DNA of 64,000 bases from JBKXSZ01 sp047017005 (GCA_047017005.1 JBKXSZ010000003.1:13033-77032); one strand, 5' to 3'. Positions 1 through 8,306 are shown, counted from the stretch's first letter. Program-made: numbers and translations. Notes: a model not told the origin generated them from the letters alone.

Positions 1-1910
1 TTATTACTAAATGTCCAATCCCTCTTTTGTCCCATTTCTTTTGACCACCACTCACCTTCTTCTGGTGTACAACCACCGAATACTACTTCAGTAGCACAGT
101 TGGCTAAAATGGTTTGTGATATATTTTTATTTAAATGAGTTCCTTTCAATTGATTTAAGTTTTGAGCAGTAATACTTGTTCCTACATGGTATTTACGATA
201 TAAAGTAAATAATGGCTCAATTGCAGGTCCTATAAAATCAGCAATTTCATCAATATATAGAAAATGTGGAATTCTAGTTGCTTCTGATCCTGGTCTTCTT
301 AATACAGAATATTGCATTACTAAGATAGCAAACAATCCAAAAGCTTTATGTGCATTCGGTCCTAAATCTCCACGTCTAGTACAAATTAAAGTGATTTCGC
401 CATCTGCTAATGCTTTATCAAAATCTACGTTATTATTACGATTACATAGAATGTTTTTTATACCAGGGAATCTTAATAAATTATCTAATTGAGTAATTGC
501 AGAATAAACATACCTTTCTGTATCTTCTCTACCAATACCATCTTCATAAAAGTTCTTTTTAAAATAAGAGATTTGAATACTGTATTTTTTGGCTAATTCT
601 TCATTCTTTTGTAATTCTTCACACATTTCTTCTACTAATTTGAAATTAGTTAGCATTTTTAACATATCTTCTAAGTTTGGTAAATCATCACCATGTAATC
701 TTGGATACATTTCTTTTAATAGAATGGATACATTCTCGATTGCTTGAAATGTGATATCTTCACGGTAAGCTTCATCTACATCTTCATGTGCTGTATTATA
801 CATACCTTTTAATACAGAAGAAATTGCGATTGCTATTTGAGAAGCATCTGAATAAATAAAAGGATTTAATCCTTTTGAATTACTATCTTGAGGGTCAATT
901 ATATTTACTGGAATATGATAATTTTGAGCTACTTTCCTTATATTTTGAGTAGATTCATTATCTGGTGATAAGTAAGTAATACCTAAATCACGATAAATGA
1001 TTCTATTACCTGTTGTTGCAAAGATAAGTTTCTTCATATAGGAAAGATAAATTTTTTCTTTTCCAGTAGCTGGTGTTAACATATTTAATGTAAAATGAGA
1101 GTTTAGGTAATCATTATCGTAAGGGCTATTTAATACAGCAATACCAGTTTTTAATGCTGTATATCCCATTTCTTTTGCTGTCTCATGATAAAAGAACTTT
1201 TTCTCTAAGTCTTTTGCCATTAGTGGTTCAAATACAAGGGATGTTTTTCCAGTTCCAGAAGGACCTATAGCAAGTAATGGTTCATATCTTCTGTTTTCTG
1301 CAATTTTATATACTTTTCCAGTTTCTTTATCTTTACATAAACTGACTTCACAAGTATATATTCCAACTTCTTTTGGGGCAGGGGCTAAGCTGATACCACT
1401 AAAATCCCAAATAGACCTTTTTATATCTCTAGCGTTGTCAACATCAGAAAGAAAATACTTAAAGACTGGATAGAAGGTTGCCAGAGGTATCAAGACTGCT
1501 ATTGAAGTGAATGCCGGTTTTACTAACTCTGGAAATTCTGTTACAATTCCAACGTAATTTGGAACAGAGACAAATAGCAACCACATGATTTCATTTACCC
1601 ACTGTGCTAACATAGAGATAGTAATAATTGCAAAACCTGTTCCATATAAATAGAAAAGAGTTATTTTCATATTTTTGGAACTAGCATAAGCAGAACCTGC
1701 AGCAAAGGCAAATCCAAAAACAGGGCAAGCAATAGCAAAGAAGTATGCAATAGGTCCCCAATAAGAGACTGATGTGCCAGTAAAAATTAAAAATAACATT
1801 TCTACTAATCTATCAACAGCTAGGTAAATTGTAACTAAAGTTAAAATATAGGCGACAAAAGTATTACGATTGGTACCTAACTTTTTTAAGAGTTTATCAA
1901 TATATTTCAA
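1..1910 (-). CDS. VirD4/TraG-like coupling-protein ATPase (partial, 3' end outside window)
   Basis: Open frame of about 636 codons read on the minus strand, with the C-terminus beyond the left edge. The start is taken as TTG at 1910, with GGTGA about 8 bases upstream. The first ~150 residues hold about four hydrophobic segments. A Walker A motif GPSGTGKT lies near residue 217 and a Walker B motif YIDEIAD near residue 550. A following SITAQNLNQLKG segment resembles the TraM-recognition/TraG C-terminal ATPase domain. Family knowledge: membrane-anchored hexameric ATPases that feed DNA or protein to type IV secretion channels. No other conjugation gene is visible in the window, so its role is unknown. 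It could also be a chromosomal relative with a housekeeping or sporulation-like role. Confidence 0.75.
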   Translation of the reverse strand, partial: MKYIDKLLKKLGTNRNTFVAYILTLVTIYLAVDRLVEMLFLIFTGTSVSYWGPIAYFFAIACPVFGFAFAAGSAYASSKNMKITLFYLYGTGFAIITISMLAQWVNEIMWLLFVSVPNYVGIVTEFPELVKPAFTSIAVLIPLATFYPVFKYFLSDVDNARDIKRSIWDFSGISLAPAPKEVGIYTCEVSLCKDKETGKVYKIAENRRYEPLLAIGPSGTGKTSLVFEPLMAKDLEKKFFYHETAKEMGYTALKTGIAVLNSPYDNDYLNSHFTLNMLTPATGKEKIYLSYMKKLIFATTGNRIIYRDLGITYLSPDNESTQNIRKVAQNYHIPVNIIDPQDSNSKGLNPFIYSDASQIAIAISSVLKGMYNTAHEDVDEAYREDITFQAIENVSILLKEMYPRLHGDDLPNLEDMLKMLTNFKLVEEMCEELQKNEELAKKYSIQISYFKKNFYEDGIGREDTERYVYSAITQLDNLLRFPGIKNILCNRNNNVDFDKALADGEITLICTRRGDLGPNAHKAFGLFAILVMQYSVLRRPGSEATRIPHFLYIDEIADFIGPAIEPLFTLYRKYHVGTSITAQNLNQLKGTHLNKNISQTILANCATEVVFGGCTPEEGEWWSKEMGQKRDWTFSN

Positions 1911-2132
1911 AACTTGTTCACCACTTTCAAAAATTTAAACTATTCCATCTATATTATCCTATAAAATCAAGAAAAATACAAGGGTTTCAAGGAAATTTAT
2001 CGTCAAAAAATGGGCTTTTTTAATAAATTTTGTCATTTATAAAGAGTTAAAATAAAAGAAGAAAAAAACAGGAGAATTTAGGAAAATTTAGGTTATGAAA
2101 TTGATAAATTTACTTTTTTTACTTGTTTTTAC

Positions 2133-2161
2133 TTGAATGTTCTTTCTAATATTAATATAAT
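2133..2161 (+). promoter_or_regulatory. sigma-A promoter for the flippase gene
   Basis: TTGAAT, a 17-base spacer, then TATAAT. It sits in a 379-base AT-rich gap (1911-2289) between divergent genes, about 130 bases before the flippase start. I see nothing else recognisable in that gap. Confidence 0.6.
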
Positions 2162-2295
2162 TAGGGAATGATTAATATGATTAAAAAGAGTGAAATATAA
2201 AATATAAAAAAATACAAATAAATATATGAAAACATAATATCTTAAAAGTTAAGAAATAAAAAACAAATGAAAGCAGAAAAAGAAAGGAAATGATG

Positions 2296-3999
2296 ATGCA
2301 AGAGCCAGAAATAAATCGAGAGAATAACGGAAGGAAAAAACTAAAAAAAGAAAGCTTTATGCAAGGGGTATTAGCCTTAATGGTATCCCAAGTGCTAATT
2401 AAAGTTTTAGGGTTAGTATATAACTTATATTTAACGAATAAAGAAGGGTTTGGAGATACGGGTAATGCGATTCGAAGTTCTGGTTATCAGATTTATGCTT
2501 TACTGTTAACACTTTCTTCGATTGGTGTTCCAAATGCTATTTCTAAATTGGTATCAGAAAGAGTAGCAGTAGGAGATAATAAAGGAGCACATCGTGTTTT
2601 TAAAATAGCATTTGCTACCTTTGCAGTAATTGGTTTAATTGGTACATTAGCCCTATTCTTTGGCGCGGGATATATTGCTGGAGTATGGTTCCAAATACCG
2701 GAAGCGAAACTAACTTTAGTGGCACTTTCTCCATCTATATTTTTTGTATCTATTGCCTCTGTAATCCGAGGATATTTTAATGGTAGAAAGAATATGAAAG
2801 CAACAGCAAATTCACAGACCATTGAGCAAGTATTTAAGACAATTCTTACTATTGGACTTGTAGAATTAATCTTTACGATGTCAAGTGGAAATACTACTCT
2901 AATGGCAGCAGGAGCCAATTTAGCTACTACTTTAGCTGTGTTTTTAAGCTTTATGTATCTTTTTTCCTATTATAAAATTCGAAGAAGAGAGATGCCAATT
3001 AAGAACGAGATAGGAGTAAAGACAAAAAGAGAACCAGTAAAGAAAATGATAAAACGAATCCTAAGTGTATCGATTCCTATTTCTTTAAGTTCTCTAATGT
3101 CTGCTATTAATAAAAATGTAGACTCTTTAACCGTAGTTAGAGGGCTAAAAACATTTTTACCAGAAGCAGCTGCTAAAGCACAGTATGGAATTTTAAGTGG
3201 AAAAGTAGATACTTTAACTTCTCTTCCATTATCCTTTAATATTGCATTTGCAACTGCGTTAGTACCAGCACTATCAGAAGCAAGGGCAAAGAAGGATGAA
3301 AACACAGGAGTAAAGAGAGTTTCTTTTTCTTTACTAATTACAATGCTAATTGGACTTCCTTGTACAATAGGTATGATTATTTTTGCACAGCCAATCTTAA
3401 ATTTATTATTCCCAAATGCAAAAGATGGAGCTATGATATTAGCAGTAAGTGCATTAACTGTCATCTTTACCGTGCTTGCACAAACGACAAATGGAGCATT
3501 GCAAGGAATGGGAAAAGTAATGGTACCAGCAACAGCTCTTGGATGTGGTATGTTAGCTAAATTAATTTTAAATTTGGTGTTAGTACCAATACCAGAAATT
3601 GGAGCAGTAGGTGCAGCAATTGGCTCTGTAGTATGTCATATGATTTCCTTTAGCATTGGATTTACAGTCCTTCGAAAGAATATGAAACTGGATTTACCAT
3701 TTGGAAAATTCATTGTCAAACCAGTAATTGCAACCATTATGATGAGTGTTTGTTCTTATTTTGCATATATTACCTTATCTGGAATAATTGCAGAAAAAAT
3801 GGCTACAATAATAGCATTGGTAATCGCCATTGTTATTTATCTATTATCCGTTATTGCATTAGGAATTTTAAGTAAAGAAGACATTTATATGATTCCTTAC
3901 GGACAAAAGATTTACAAGTTTTTAGAAAAAATCGGTATTTATAAAGAAAAAACAAAAATCGCTGAAAAGCCTTATAAATCAGGAAAACATAGTAAGTAA
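2296..3999 (+). CDS. MurJ/SpoVB-family lipid flippase (polysaccharide biosynthesis, MOP superfamily)
   Basis: Integral membrane protein of about 567 residues with roughly 14 hydrophobic segments. This is the usual size of SpoVB/YtgP-type MOP exporters, which flip lipid II or other undecaprenyl-linked glycans across the membrane. Three ATGs are in tandem. The AGGAA ribosome site almost touches the first, so the third (2296) has the best spacing. The N-terminal FMQGVLALMVSQVLIKVLG helix and the VPNAISKLVSE loop are typical of the family. The tail is Lys-rich and cytoplasmic. It stands alone under its own promoter. Whether the substrate is lipid II (MurJ role) or a sporulation or teichoic precursor cannot be told from sequence. 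Confidence 0.85.
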   Translation: MQEPEINRENNGRKKLKKESFMQGVLALMVSQVLIKVLGLVYNLYLTNKEGFGDTGNAIRSSGYQIYALLLTLSSIGVPNAISKLVSERVAVGDNKGAHRVFKIAFATFAVIGLIGTLALFFGAGYIAGVWFQIPEAKLTLVALSPSIFFVSIASVIRGYFNGRKNMKATANSQTIEQVFKTILTIGLVELIFTMSSGNTTLMAAGANLATTLAVFLSFMYLFSYYKIRRREMPIKNEIGVKTKREPVKKMIKRILSVSIPISLSSLMSAINKNVDSLTVVRGLKTFLPEAAAKAQYGILSGKVDTLTSLPLSFNIAFATALVPALSEARAKKDENTGVKRVSFSLLITMLIGLPCTIGMIIFAQPILNLLFPNAKDGAMILAVSALTVIFTVLAQTTNGALQGMGKVMVPATALGCGMLAKLILNLVLVPIPEIGAVGAAIGSVVCHMISFSIGFTVLRKNMKLDLPFGKFIVKPVIATIMMSVCSYFAYITLSGIIAEKMATIIALVIAIVIYLLSVIALGILSKEDIYMIPYGQKIYKFLEKIGIYKEKTKIAEKPYKSGKHSK

Positions 4000-4149
4000 A
4001 ACGGTGAATCCTTACGGAGAAAAAGAATTGCAAGAAAAAATAAAGAAAAAAAGAAGGATTTTGGGGAAAACTGGCGAATAATCTTAATTAGTAGATAACT
4101 AGCAAAGAAATCTACAAACAAAACCAAAATCTTATAGGAGGTAATGTAA

Positions 4150-4428
4150 ATGAACAAAGCTGAATTAATCGCAGCTATCGCTGCTAAAACAGGAGAAACA
4201 AAGAAAAACGCTGAAGCAACAGTTAACGCTTTTGTTGACGTTGTAACAGATACATTAGTAAAAGGAGACAAAGTTCAACTAGTTGGATTTGGTTCATTCG
4301 AAGTAAGAAAAAGAGCTGCTAGAAAAGGAAGAAACCCACAAACTAAAGAAGAAATCAAAATACCAGCATCAAAAGCTCCAGTTTTCAAAGCAGGAAAAGC
4401 TTTAAAAGACTTAGTAAACAAAAAATAA
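4150..4428 (+). CDS. hup: HU-type nucleoid DNA-binding protein
   Basis: 92 residues, full length for HU. Strong AGGAGG ribosome site before ATG. The dimerisation helices lead into the GFGSFEVRKRAARKGRNPQT segment, which is the conserved HU core and DNA-grasping arm, with the arm proline in RNPQT. HU bends and compacts DNA nonspecifically. It is monocistronic and followed by a strong terminator. Codon bias is stronger than in its neighbours, as expected for an abundant protein. Confidence 0.97.
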   Translation: MNKAELIAAIAAKTGETKKNAEATVNAFVDVVTDTLVKGDKVQLVGFGSFEVRKRAARKGRNPQTKEEIKIPASKAPVFKAGKALKDLVNKK

Positions 4429-4465
4429 GAATTATATATAGATACTATATGAATTCATATAAAAG

Positions 4466-4503
4466 AGATATAAGTATTGTTCATGACTTATATCTTTTTT
4501 TAT
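4466..4503 (+). terminator. Rho-independent terminator of the HU gene
   Basis: Perfect 10-bp stem AGATATAAGT/ACTTATATCT with a 10-base loop and a following T run. Confidence 0.85.
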
Positions 4504-4537
4504 TACAAAAAAGTTTAGAAAAAATAAAAAAATAGTA

Positions 4538-4567
4538 TTGACAAAAACAATATTTACGTATTATAAT
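4538..4567 (+). promoter_or_regulatory. sigma-A promoter of tRNA-Leu
   Basis: Consensus TTGACA, an 18-base spacer and TATAAT, ending about 31 bases before the mature tRNA. Confidence 0.85.
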
Positions 4568-4598
4568 AAAACCTGTCGTAAGACAAATGCCAGTAGAT

Positions 4599-4687
4599 GC
4601 AGCTGTGGCGGAACTGGCAGACGCACAGGACTTAAAATCCTGCGAGACTTAAATCTCGTGCCGGTTCGATTCCGGCCAGCTGCACCA
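4599..4687 (+). tRNA. tRNA-Leu (anticodon UAA)
   Basis: Type II tRNA with acceptor pairing GCAGCTG/CAGCTGC and an encoded CCA end. The anticodon arm is CAGGA/TCCTG around loop CTTAAAA, giving UAA. It has a long variable arm and a T arm with loop TTCGATT. It has its own promoter and terminator. Its 3' end appears to have served as an integration site (see the repeats downstream). Confidence 0.97.
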
Positions 4688-4690
4688 AAA

Positions 4691-4728
4691 TACAGATTAG
4701 AAATCAAATTTCTAACCTGTACTTTTTT
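4691..4728 (+). terminator. terminator after tRNA-Leu
   Basis: Stem TACAG-A-TTAGAAAT pairing with ATTTCTAA-C-CTGTA, one internal mismatch, then TTTTTT. Confidence 0.8.
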
Positions 4729-4812
4729 GCGTTAATGAGCAAAATTCCCCATTTTATAAGGGTTAGAAAATAGTTTTTTAAAGTTCTGAAAAATACTCTA
4801 AAATGCATATAA

Positions 4813-4835
4813 AATGTCGGGATTGAATGTCGGGA
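4813..4835 (+). repeat. direct repeat AATGTCGGGA x2, integrase arm-site-like
   Basis: Two exact AATGTCGGGA copies start at 4813 and 4826, 13 bases apart, about 125 bases past the tRNA-Leu 3' end. Closely spaced G-rich direct repeats at this position resemble the arm-type binding sites of tyrosine integrases at element ends. No integrase gene remains here. The rest of 4729-4888 holds no gene I can support. Confidence 0.5.
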
Positions 4836-4888
4836 CAAGTTTTAATCATTGATAGTTCTATCAAATACTCCCTTTGCTAGAAAATAAA

Positions 4889-5038
4889 ATGTTGATTGAA
4901 ACTTCAAAAATGAAAATAGAAATGAAAATTAATAAATTAATTACAAATAATTCTTGGATTAAAGAAAATATAAATCATTTAGACGATAATAATTATTTTC
5001 TAGAATATAAGTTAATTAAAAATGAAAGGGTGGATTAA
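4889..5038 (+). CDS. small hypothetical ORF (49 aa)
   Basis: Begins at ATG 4889 and reads open to TAA at 5038, two bases before the next gene start. The ribosome site of the next gene lies inside its end. The product is Lys/Asn/Ile-rich with no recognisable domain. The frame is also open upstream to 4856 with no better start. It may be a decayed C-terminal fragment rather than an intact gene. Confidence 0.35.
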   Translation: MLIETSKMKIEMKINKLITNNSWIKENINHLDDNNYFLEYKLIKNERVD

Positions 5039-5040
5039 TA

Positions 5041-5739
5041 ATGAAAAAGAAACTGTTAGTTGTGATTGGTATAATTGTTTTATTAGTTGTTGGTGTTTTT
5101 GCATATTTTGTTATTTCTGATTTAGGACAAGAAGAAAAATTAAAAAATGAACTTAATGAAATAAGTGAAATGGCTAATACAGAAAACATAGATATTGAAA
5201 AAACATATGAAAGATTAGATAGAACAATAACTAAAGGAGATTATGCTGAAGTAGAGAAATCATTTAAAAGTTATTTAAAAGATAATTTTGATAATAGCAT
5301 AAAGATTGCAAAAATGTTAAATGATGAAAAGATAGTAAATATATTGACTGTGAATAATTATGTAGAAGATGGTAAGGATTTTATAGAAACTAAAAAATAT
5401 ATTGAGAATACACGAAATGAATTAGAAAAATGTAAACAAGAATATATAGAATTTTTTACTGAAGAAAAGGCAATGTCATATATAAAAGATAAAGGATTAG
5501 ATAGTTATTATACTGATTTATATAAGCAAGAGTTTGTAGGAGATATAGAGTCACATATCGATGATAAAACTGTAGAGAATTCAATAGATGATATAATCGA
5601 AATATTAAATATATCAGAGCAGGTAATAGAAATGTTATCAGACAACCAAAACTCTTGGCAAATAGATGGAGAAAATATAGTATTTAATAATACTAAATTA
5701 TCAAATGAATATAACCGACTTTTAAACCAATTATCATAA
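5041..5739 (+). CDS. membrane-anchored protein of unknown function (232 aa)
   Basis: GGGTGG ribosome site just upstream. Residues 4-27 form one strong transmembrane helix after a Lys-rich start, giving an N-in anchor with the rest probably outside. The remainder is acidic, mostly helical and without Cys. I do not recognise the family. It lies between integrase-arm-like repeats and an att-like tRNA fragment, so it is probably cargo of a small integrated element. Its very AT-rich codon use fits the accessory tract. Confidence 0.65.
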   Translation: MKKKLLVVIGIIVLLVVGVFAYFVISDLGQEEKLKNELNEISEMANTENIDIEKTYERLDRTITKGDYAEVEKSFKSYLKDNFDNSIKIAKMLNDEKIVNILTVNNYVEDGKDFIETKKYIENTRNELEKCKQEYIEFFTEEKAMSYIKDKGLDSYYTDLYKQEFVGDIESHIDDKTVENSIDDIIEILNISEQVIEMLSDNQNSWQIDGENIVFNNTKLSNEYNRLLNQLS

Positions 5740-5859
5740 TCACAAATTACAATTTTTCAATTGAATATAGTTAAAAAATTTGTTTATTGTTTTAATTAAC
5801 ATTATATAATAATAATTACTCGAATAGAATTGAACAAATGCTTTAAAATAGATATTTCA

Positions 5860-5886
5860 GCAGATTGAACTTTCCAATCTGCACCA
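5860..5886 (+). other. tRNA-3'-end-like mini-helix, candidate attachment-site remnant
   Basis: GCAGATTG and CAATCTGC form a perfect 8-bp stem around a 7-base loop, followed directly by ACCA, like a tRNA acceptor end. The stretch CTGCACCAAAA is identical to the 3' end of tRNA-Leu at 4680-4690, and a terminator follows in both places. This suggests a duplicated att core left by integration into tRNA-Leu. Confidence 0.45.
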
Positions 5887-5920
5887 AAAAGTTGAGTTTT
5901 AACCAAATTCAACTTTTTTT
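5886..5920 (+). terminator. Rho-independent terminator
   Basis: AAAAGTTGA/TCAACTTTT stem with a T run, directly after the tRNA-like end. It could be the original tRNA-Leu terminator displaced by the insertion. Confidence 0.65.
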
Positions 5921-5965
5921 ACTTTTTAGTTAAAATTATTTGTAAATACTACATTTCTTCATTGT

Positions 5966-6146
5966 TTAATTATTTATCATATTAAAGATTGTTACATTTT
6001 CAACTTCATTTTTCAAGTTTTCATTTTCTTGTTTTAATTCGTAATTTTTTATTTGTATCCGTTAATTACTCGTCTATAATCTTCTCGCATAATTTCATTA
6101 ACTGCTCATAGTGTTTAATGTCCTGTCTTGCAACCTTTTGTAACTA
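5966..6146 (-). pseudogene. decayed coiled-coil gene fragment
   Basis: On the minus strand one frame reads VARQDIKHYEQLMKLCEKII then stops. A second frame resumes with YELKQENENLKNEVENVTIF and ends NMINN-stop at 5966. The two pieces look like the C-terminal coiled coil of one protein broken by a frameshift or small deletion. Such tails occur in mobilisation relaxases and recombinases, but the family cannot be fixed. It is consistent with a degraded mobile element. Nothing else is evident in the gap 5921-6167. Confidence 0.45.
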
Positions 6147-6167
6147 TAAAAAATTGCTCATTTTGTA

Positions 6168-6196
6168 TTGACATTATAAAAATAAAATAGTATTAT
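6168..6196 (+). promoter_or_regulatory. sigma-A promoter of the GntR/ABC operon
   Basis: TTGACA, a 17-base spacer, TATTAT. The -10 element overlaps the palindrome at 6193-6220. Confidence 0.8.
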
Positions 6197-6220
6197 TGTA
6201 TTATGCAAGTAATACAATAA
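6193..6220 (+). promoter_or_regulatory. YtrA-type operator palindrome
   Basis: Perfect 11-bp inverted repeat TTATTGTATTA / TAATACAATAA around TGCAAG, overlapping the -10 box and start point. It contains the TGTA...TACA half-sites typical of YtrA-subfamily GntR regulators, so autorepression by the next gene is expected. Confidence 0.75.
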
Positions 6221-6235
6221 AGAAAGGAAATAATT

Positions 6236-6610
6236 GTGGAGTATAATTATGATAATGAAAGACCAATTTATATTCAATTAGTTGAAATAATAAGAATTGA
6301 AATTGTTTCAGGAAAACTAAAAAAAGGACAAAGACTACCTTCTGTAAGAGAGCTAGCACTTATGATGAGGGTTAATCCTAATACTATGCAAAAAGCATTA
6401 GTAGAACTTGAAAATGAAAAATTAGTTTATACTAAAAGAACAAATGGAAAATATGTAACTGAAGACGAAGAACAAATTGAAAATGTAAAAAAAGAATTGG
6501 CCAAAGAAAAAGTAAATCAATATCTAAATAGTATGCAAAATATAGGTATAAGTTTAAATGAAGCAGTTAAATACTTGCAGGAATTAGGAGGAAAAAATGA
6601 AATTAGTTGA
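6236..6610 (+). CDS. GntR-family (YtrA subfamily) transcriptional repressor
   Basis: 124 residues. An N-terminal winged helix has the GntR signature (RPIYIQLVEIIRIEIVSGKL, then RLPSVRELA and VNPNTMQKAL), followed by a short helical effector/dimer tail typical of YtrA rather than FadR types. The start is GTG at 6236 with AAAGGA upstream. It overlaps the ABC ATPase gene by 14 bases. YtrA proteins repress the ABC operon they head and usually respond to cell-envelope antibiotics. The ligand here is unknown. Confidence 0.9.
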   Translation: MEYNYDNERPIYIQLVEIIRIEIVSGKLKKGQRLPSVRELALMMRVNPNTMQKALVELENEKLVYTKRTNGKYVTEDEEQIENVKKELAKEKVNQYLNSMQNIGISLNEAVKYLQELGGKNEIS

Positions 6611-7292
6611 GTGTAAAAATCTATGCAAAGACTTTGATAATAAACAAATTCTTAAAAACATTAATTTAACTATTCCTAGAGGAAAAATAATCGGACTATT
6701 AGGTAAAAATGGAATGGGAAAAACAACATTAATTAAATTAATAAATGATTTACTAACTCCAACAAGAGGAGAAGTTTTGATAAATGGAGAAAGACCAGGT
6801 GTAAATTCAAAAAAGATTATATCATATCTTCCTGAAAGAACTTATTTAGATAAAAGTATGACAATAGCACAAGTTTTTAAGTTTTTTGAAGAATTTTATG
6901 ATAATTTTAATAAAGAAAAGGCTATTAAGTTATTAAAAGATTTAGATTTGGAATTAGATAAGAAAATAAGCCAAATGTCAAAAGGGATGCAAGAGAAGTT
7001 ACAACTTATTTTAGTTATGAGTAGAGAAGCACAATTATATATTTTAGATGAGCCCTTAGGAGGAGTAGACCCTGCAACAAGAGATTATATACTAGATACT
7101 ATACTTTCAAATTTCAATGAAGGTGCAAGTGTGATTATATCAACACATTTAATTGCTGATATAGAAAGAATATTAGATGAAGTTATTTTTATAGATAAGG
7201 GTGAAGTAATTTTGACATCTCCAGCAGACGAACTTAGAAAAAAAGAAAATGCTTCAATAGATGAAATTTTTAGGAGGTGTTTTAAATGCTAG
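6597..7292 (+). CDS. ABC transporter ATP-binding protein (YtrB-like)
   Basis: 231 residues. Walker A GKNGMGKTT is near residue 36. The signature is degenerate (MSKGMQEKL), as in YtrB/YhaQ-type exporter ATPases. Walker B is YILDEPLGGVD and the H-loop is ISTHL. GGAGG ribosome site. It is translationally coupled to the regulator before it and the permease after it, so it should energise the 263-residue membrane protein. The substrate is unknown. Confidence 0.93.
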   Translation: MKLVECKNLCKDFDNKQILKNINLTIPRGKIIGLLGKNGMGKTTLIKLINDLLTPTRGEVLINGERPGVNSKKIISYLPERTYLDKSMTIAQVFKFFEEFYDNFNKEKAIKLLKDLDLELDKKISQMSKGMQEKLQLILVMSREAQLYILDEPLGGVDPATRDYILDTILSNFNEGASVIISTHLIADIERILDEVIFIDKGEVILTSPADELRKKENASIDEIFRRCFKC

Positions 7293-8077
7293 GTAAGTTA
7301 TTGAAATATGATTTAAAGTGGATTTATAAAGTTGTAGTAGTATTTTATATATTAGCATTTATATTTTCTATACTAACAAGAATTTTTCTAAATATAAAGA
7401 ATTCTTTACTATTTAGTATTCTGGGACAAATAATGAGTGGGGTTACTATAGGTATGTTAGTAAGCTGTTTAATTAATGGACTAATGAGATCTTGGGTAAG
7501 ATTTGTAAATAATATATATAAGGATGAATCTTATTTGACACATACATTACCAATTGAGAAGAAAAATATATATTTATCTAAAGTTTTAATGGCTATAATA
7601 TGTTCATTTACTACAGTTATTGTAGCACTTGTATGTGTATTTATTGCATACTATTCGCAAACAAACATGGATACATTAAAAAGAAGTTTGGAATTAGCAG
7701 CAAACACCTATAATACTACTGTTATAAATTTGTTATTTATAATTTCATTTGTTTTATTTTTAGAAATAGTATGTATAATTTTAGTAGGATATGTAGGAAT
7801 TATTATTGGTCATAAATCAAATAAAAACAAAATGGTAAAATCAATAATAACAGGATTAGTATTATATATGTTCACATCAGGATTTACATTAGCAATAACA
7901 TATTTTATAGGGCTATTTAATACGGGTGTTATGAATATAATTAATACAACTGATATAGCAAATGTAAAAGCAATAAAATATGTTATGATAGCAGGTATAA
8001 TAATATATTCAATTTATAATGTTATATATTATCTAGTTGGAAAGAAACAATTAGAAAGAGGTGTAAATGTAGATTAG
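7286..8077 (+). CDS. ABC-2-type permease (263 aa)
   Basis: About six hydrophobic segments, overlapping the ATPase gene by 7 bases with AGGAGG upstream. It looks like the short ABC-2 membrane subunits of Ytr-type systems, without an extracellular domain. As the only permease in the operon it probably works as a homodimer. No terminator is clear after it, and the next unit begins with its own promoter at 8124. Confidence 0.85.
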   Translation: MLGKLLKYDLKWIYKVVVVFYILAFIFSILTRIFLNIKNSLLFSILGQIMSGVTIGMLVSCLINGLMRSWVRFVNNIYKDESYLTHTLPIEKKNIYLSKVLMAIICSFTTVIVALVCVFIAYYSQTNMDTLKRSLELAANTYNTTVINLLFIISFVLFLEIVCIILVGYVGIIIGHKSNKNKMVKSIITGLVLYMFTSGFTLAITYFIGLFNTGVMNIINTTDIANVKAIKYVMIAGIIIYSIYNVIYYLVGKKQLERGVNVD

Positions 8078-8123
8078 ATATAACACAAAATAATGGCGAA
8101 TTTTCAATTTTTTTGGCTTATAC

Positions 8124-8152
8124 TTGTCAAATTTTGCACAATAATGTATAAT
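8124..8152 (+). promoter_or_regulatory. sigma-A promoter of the Mn riboswitch-mntP unit
   Basis: TTGTCA, a 17-base spacer, TATAAT. The riboswitch begins about 12 bases downstream. Confidence 0.75.
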
Positions 8153-8162
8153 GATAAAAAAT

Positions 8163-8240
8163 AAGGGAGTAGTTAGCATATTTTAAATATGTAATGAAGT
8201 CAACATACTGATATTAAATATCTGGCTTTGTTTTAAATAA
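8163..8240 (+). promoter_or_regulatory. yybP-ykoY manganese riboswitch aptamer
   Basis: The leader has GGGAGTAG at the 5' side, then GAAGTCAACATACTG, the conserved internal-loop elements of the yybP-ykoY class. They are linked by hairpins and followed by a terminator before an mntP gene. The class is known to bind Mn2+ and switch on efflux genes. Limits are approximate. Confidence 0.88.
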
Positions 8241-8242
8241 TG

Positions 8243-8281
8243 AGACTTGTTTGCAAAAAAATGCAAGCAAAGTCTTTTTTT
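8243..8281 (+). terminator. riboswitch-controlled terminator before mntP
   Basis: AGACTTGTTTGCA pairs with TGCAAGCAAAGTCT with one bulge, then a T run, only 26 bases before mntP. It is expected to be melted when Mn2+ is bound. Confidence 0.8.
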
Positions 8282-8306
8282 GTTTGCAAATAGATGAGGT
8301 GAAAAA

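Noticed and set aside
4538..4735. Open frame of 65 codons across tRNA-Leu
   Set aside because: It is an artefact of reading through the tRNA gene and its terminator; no ribosome site.
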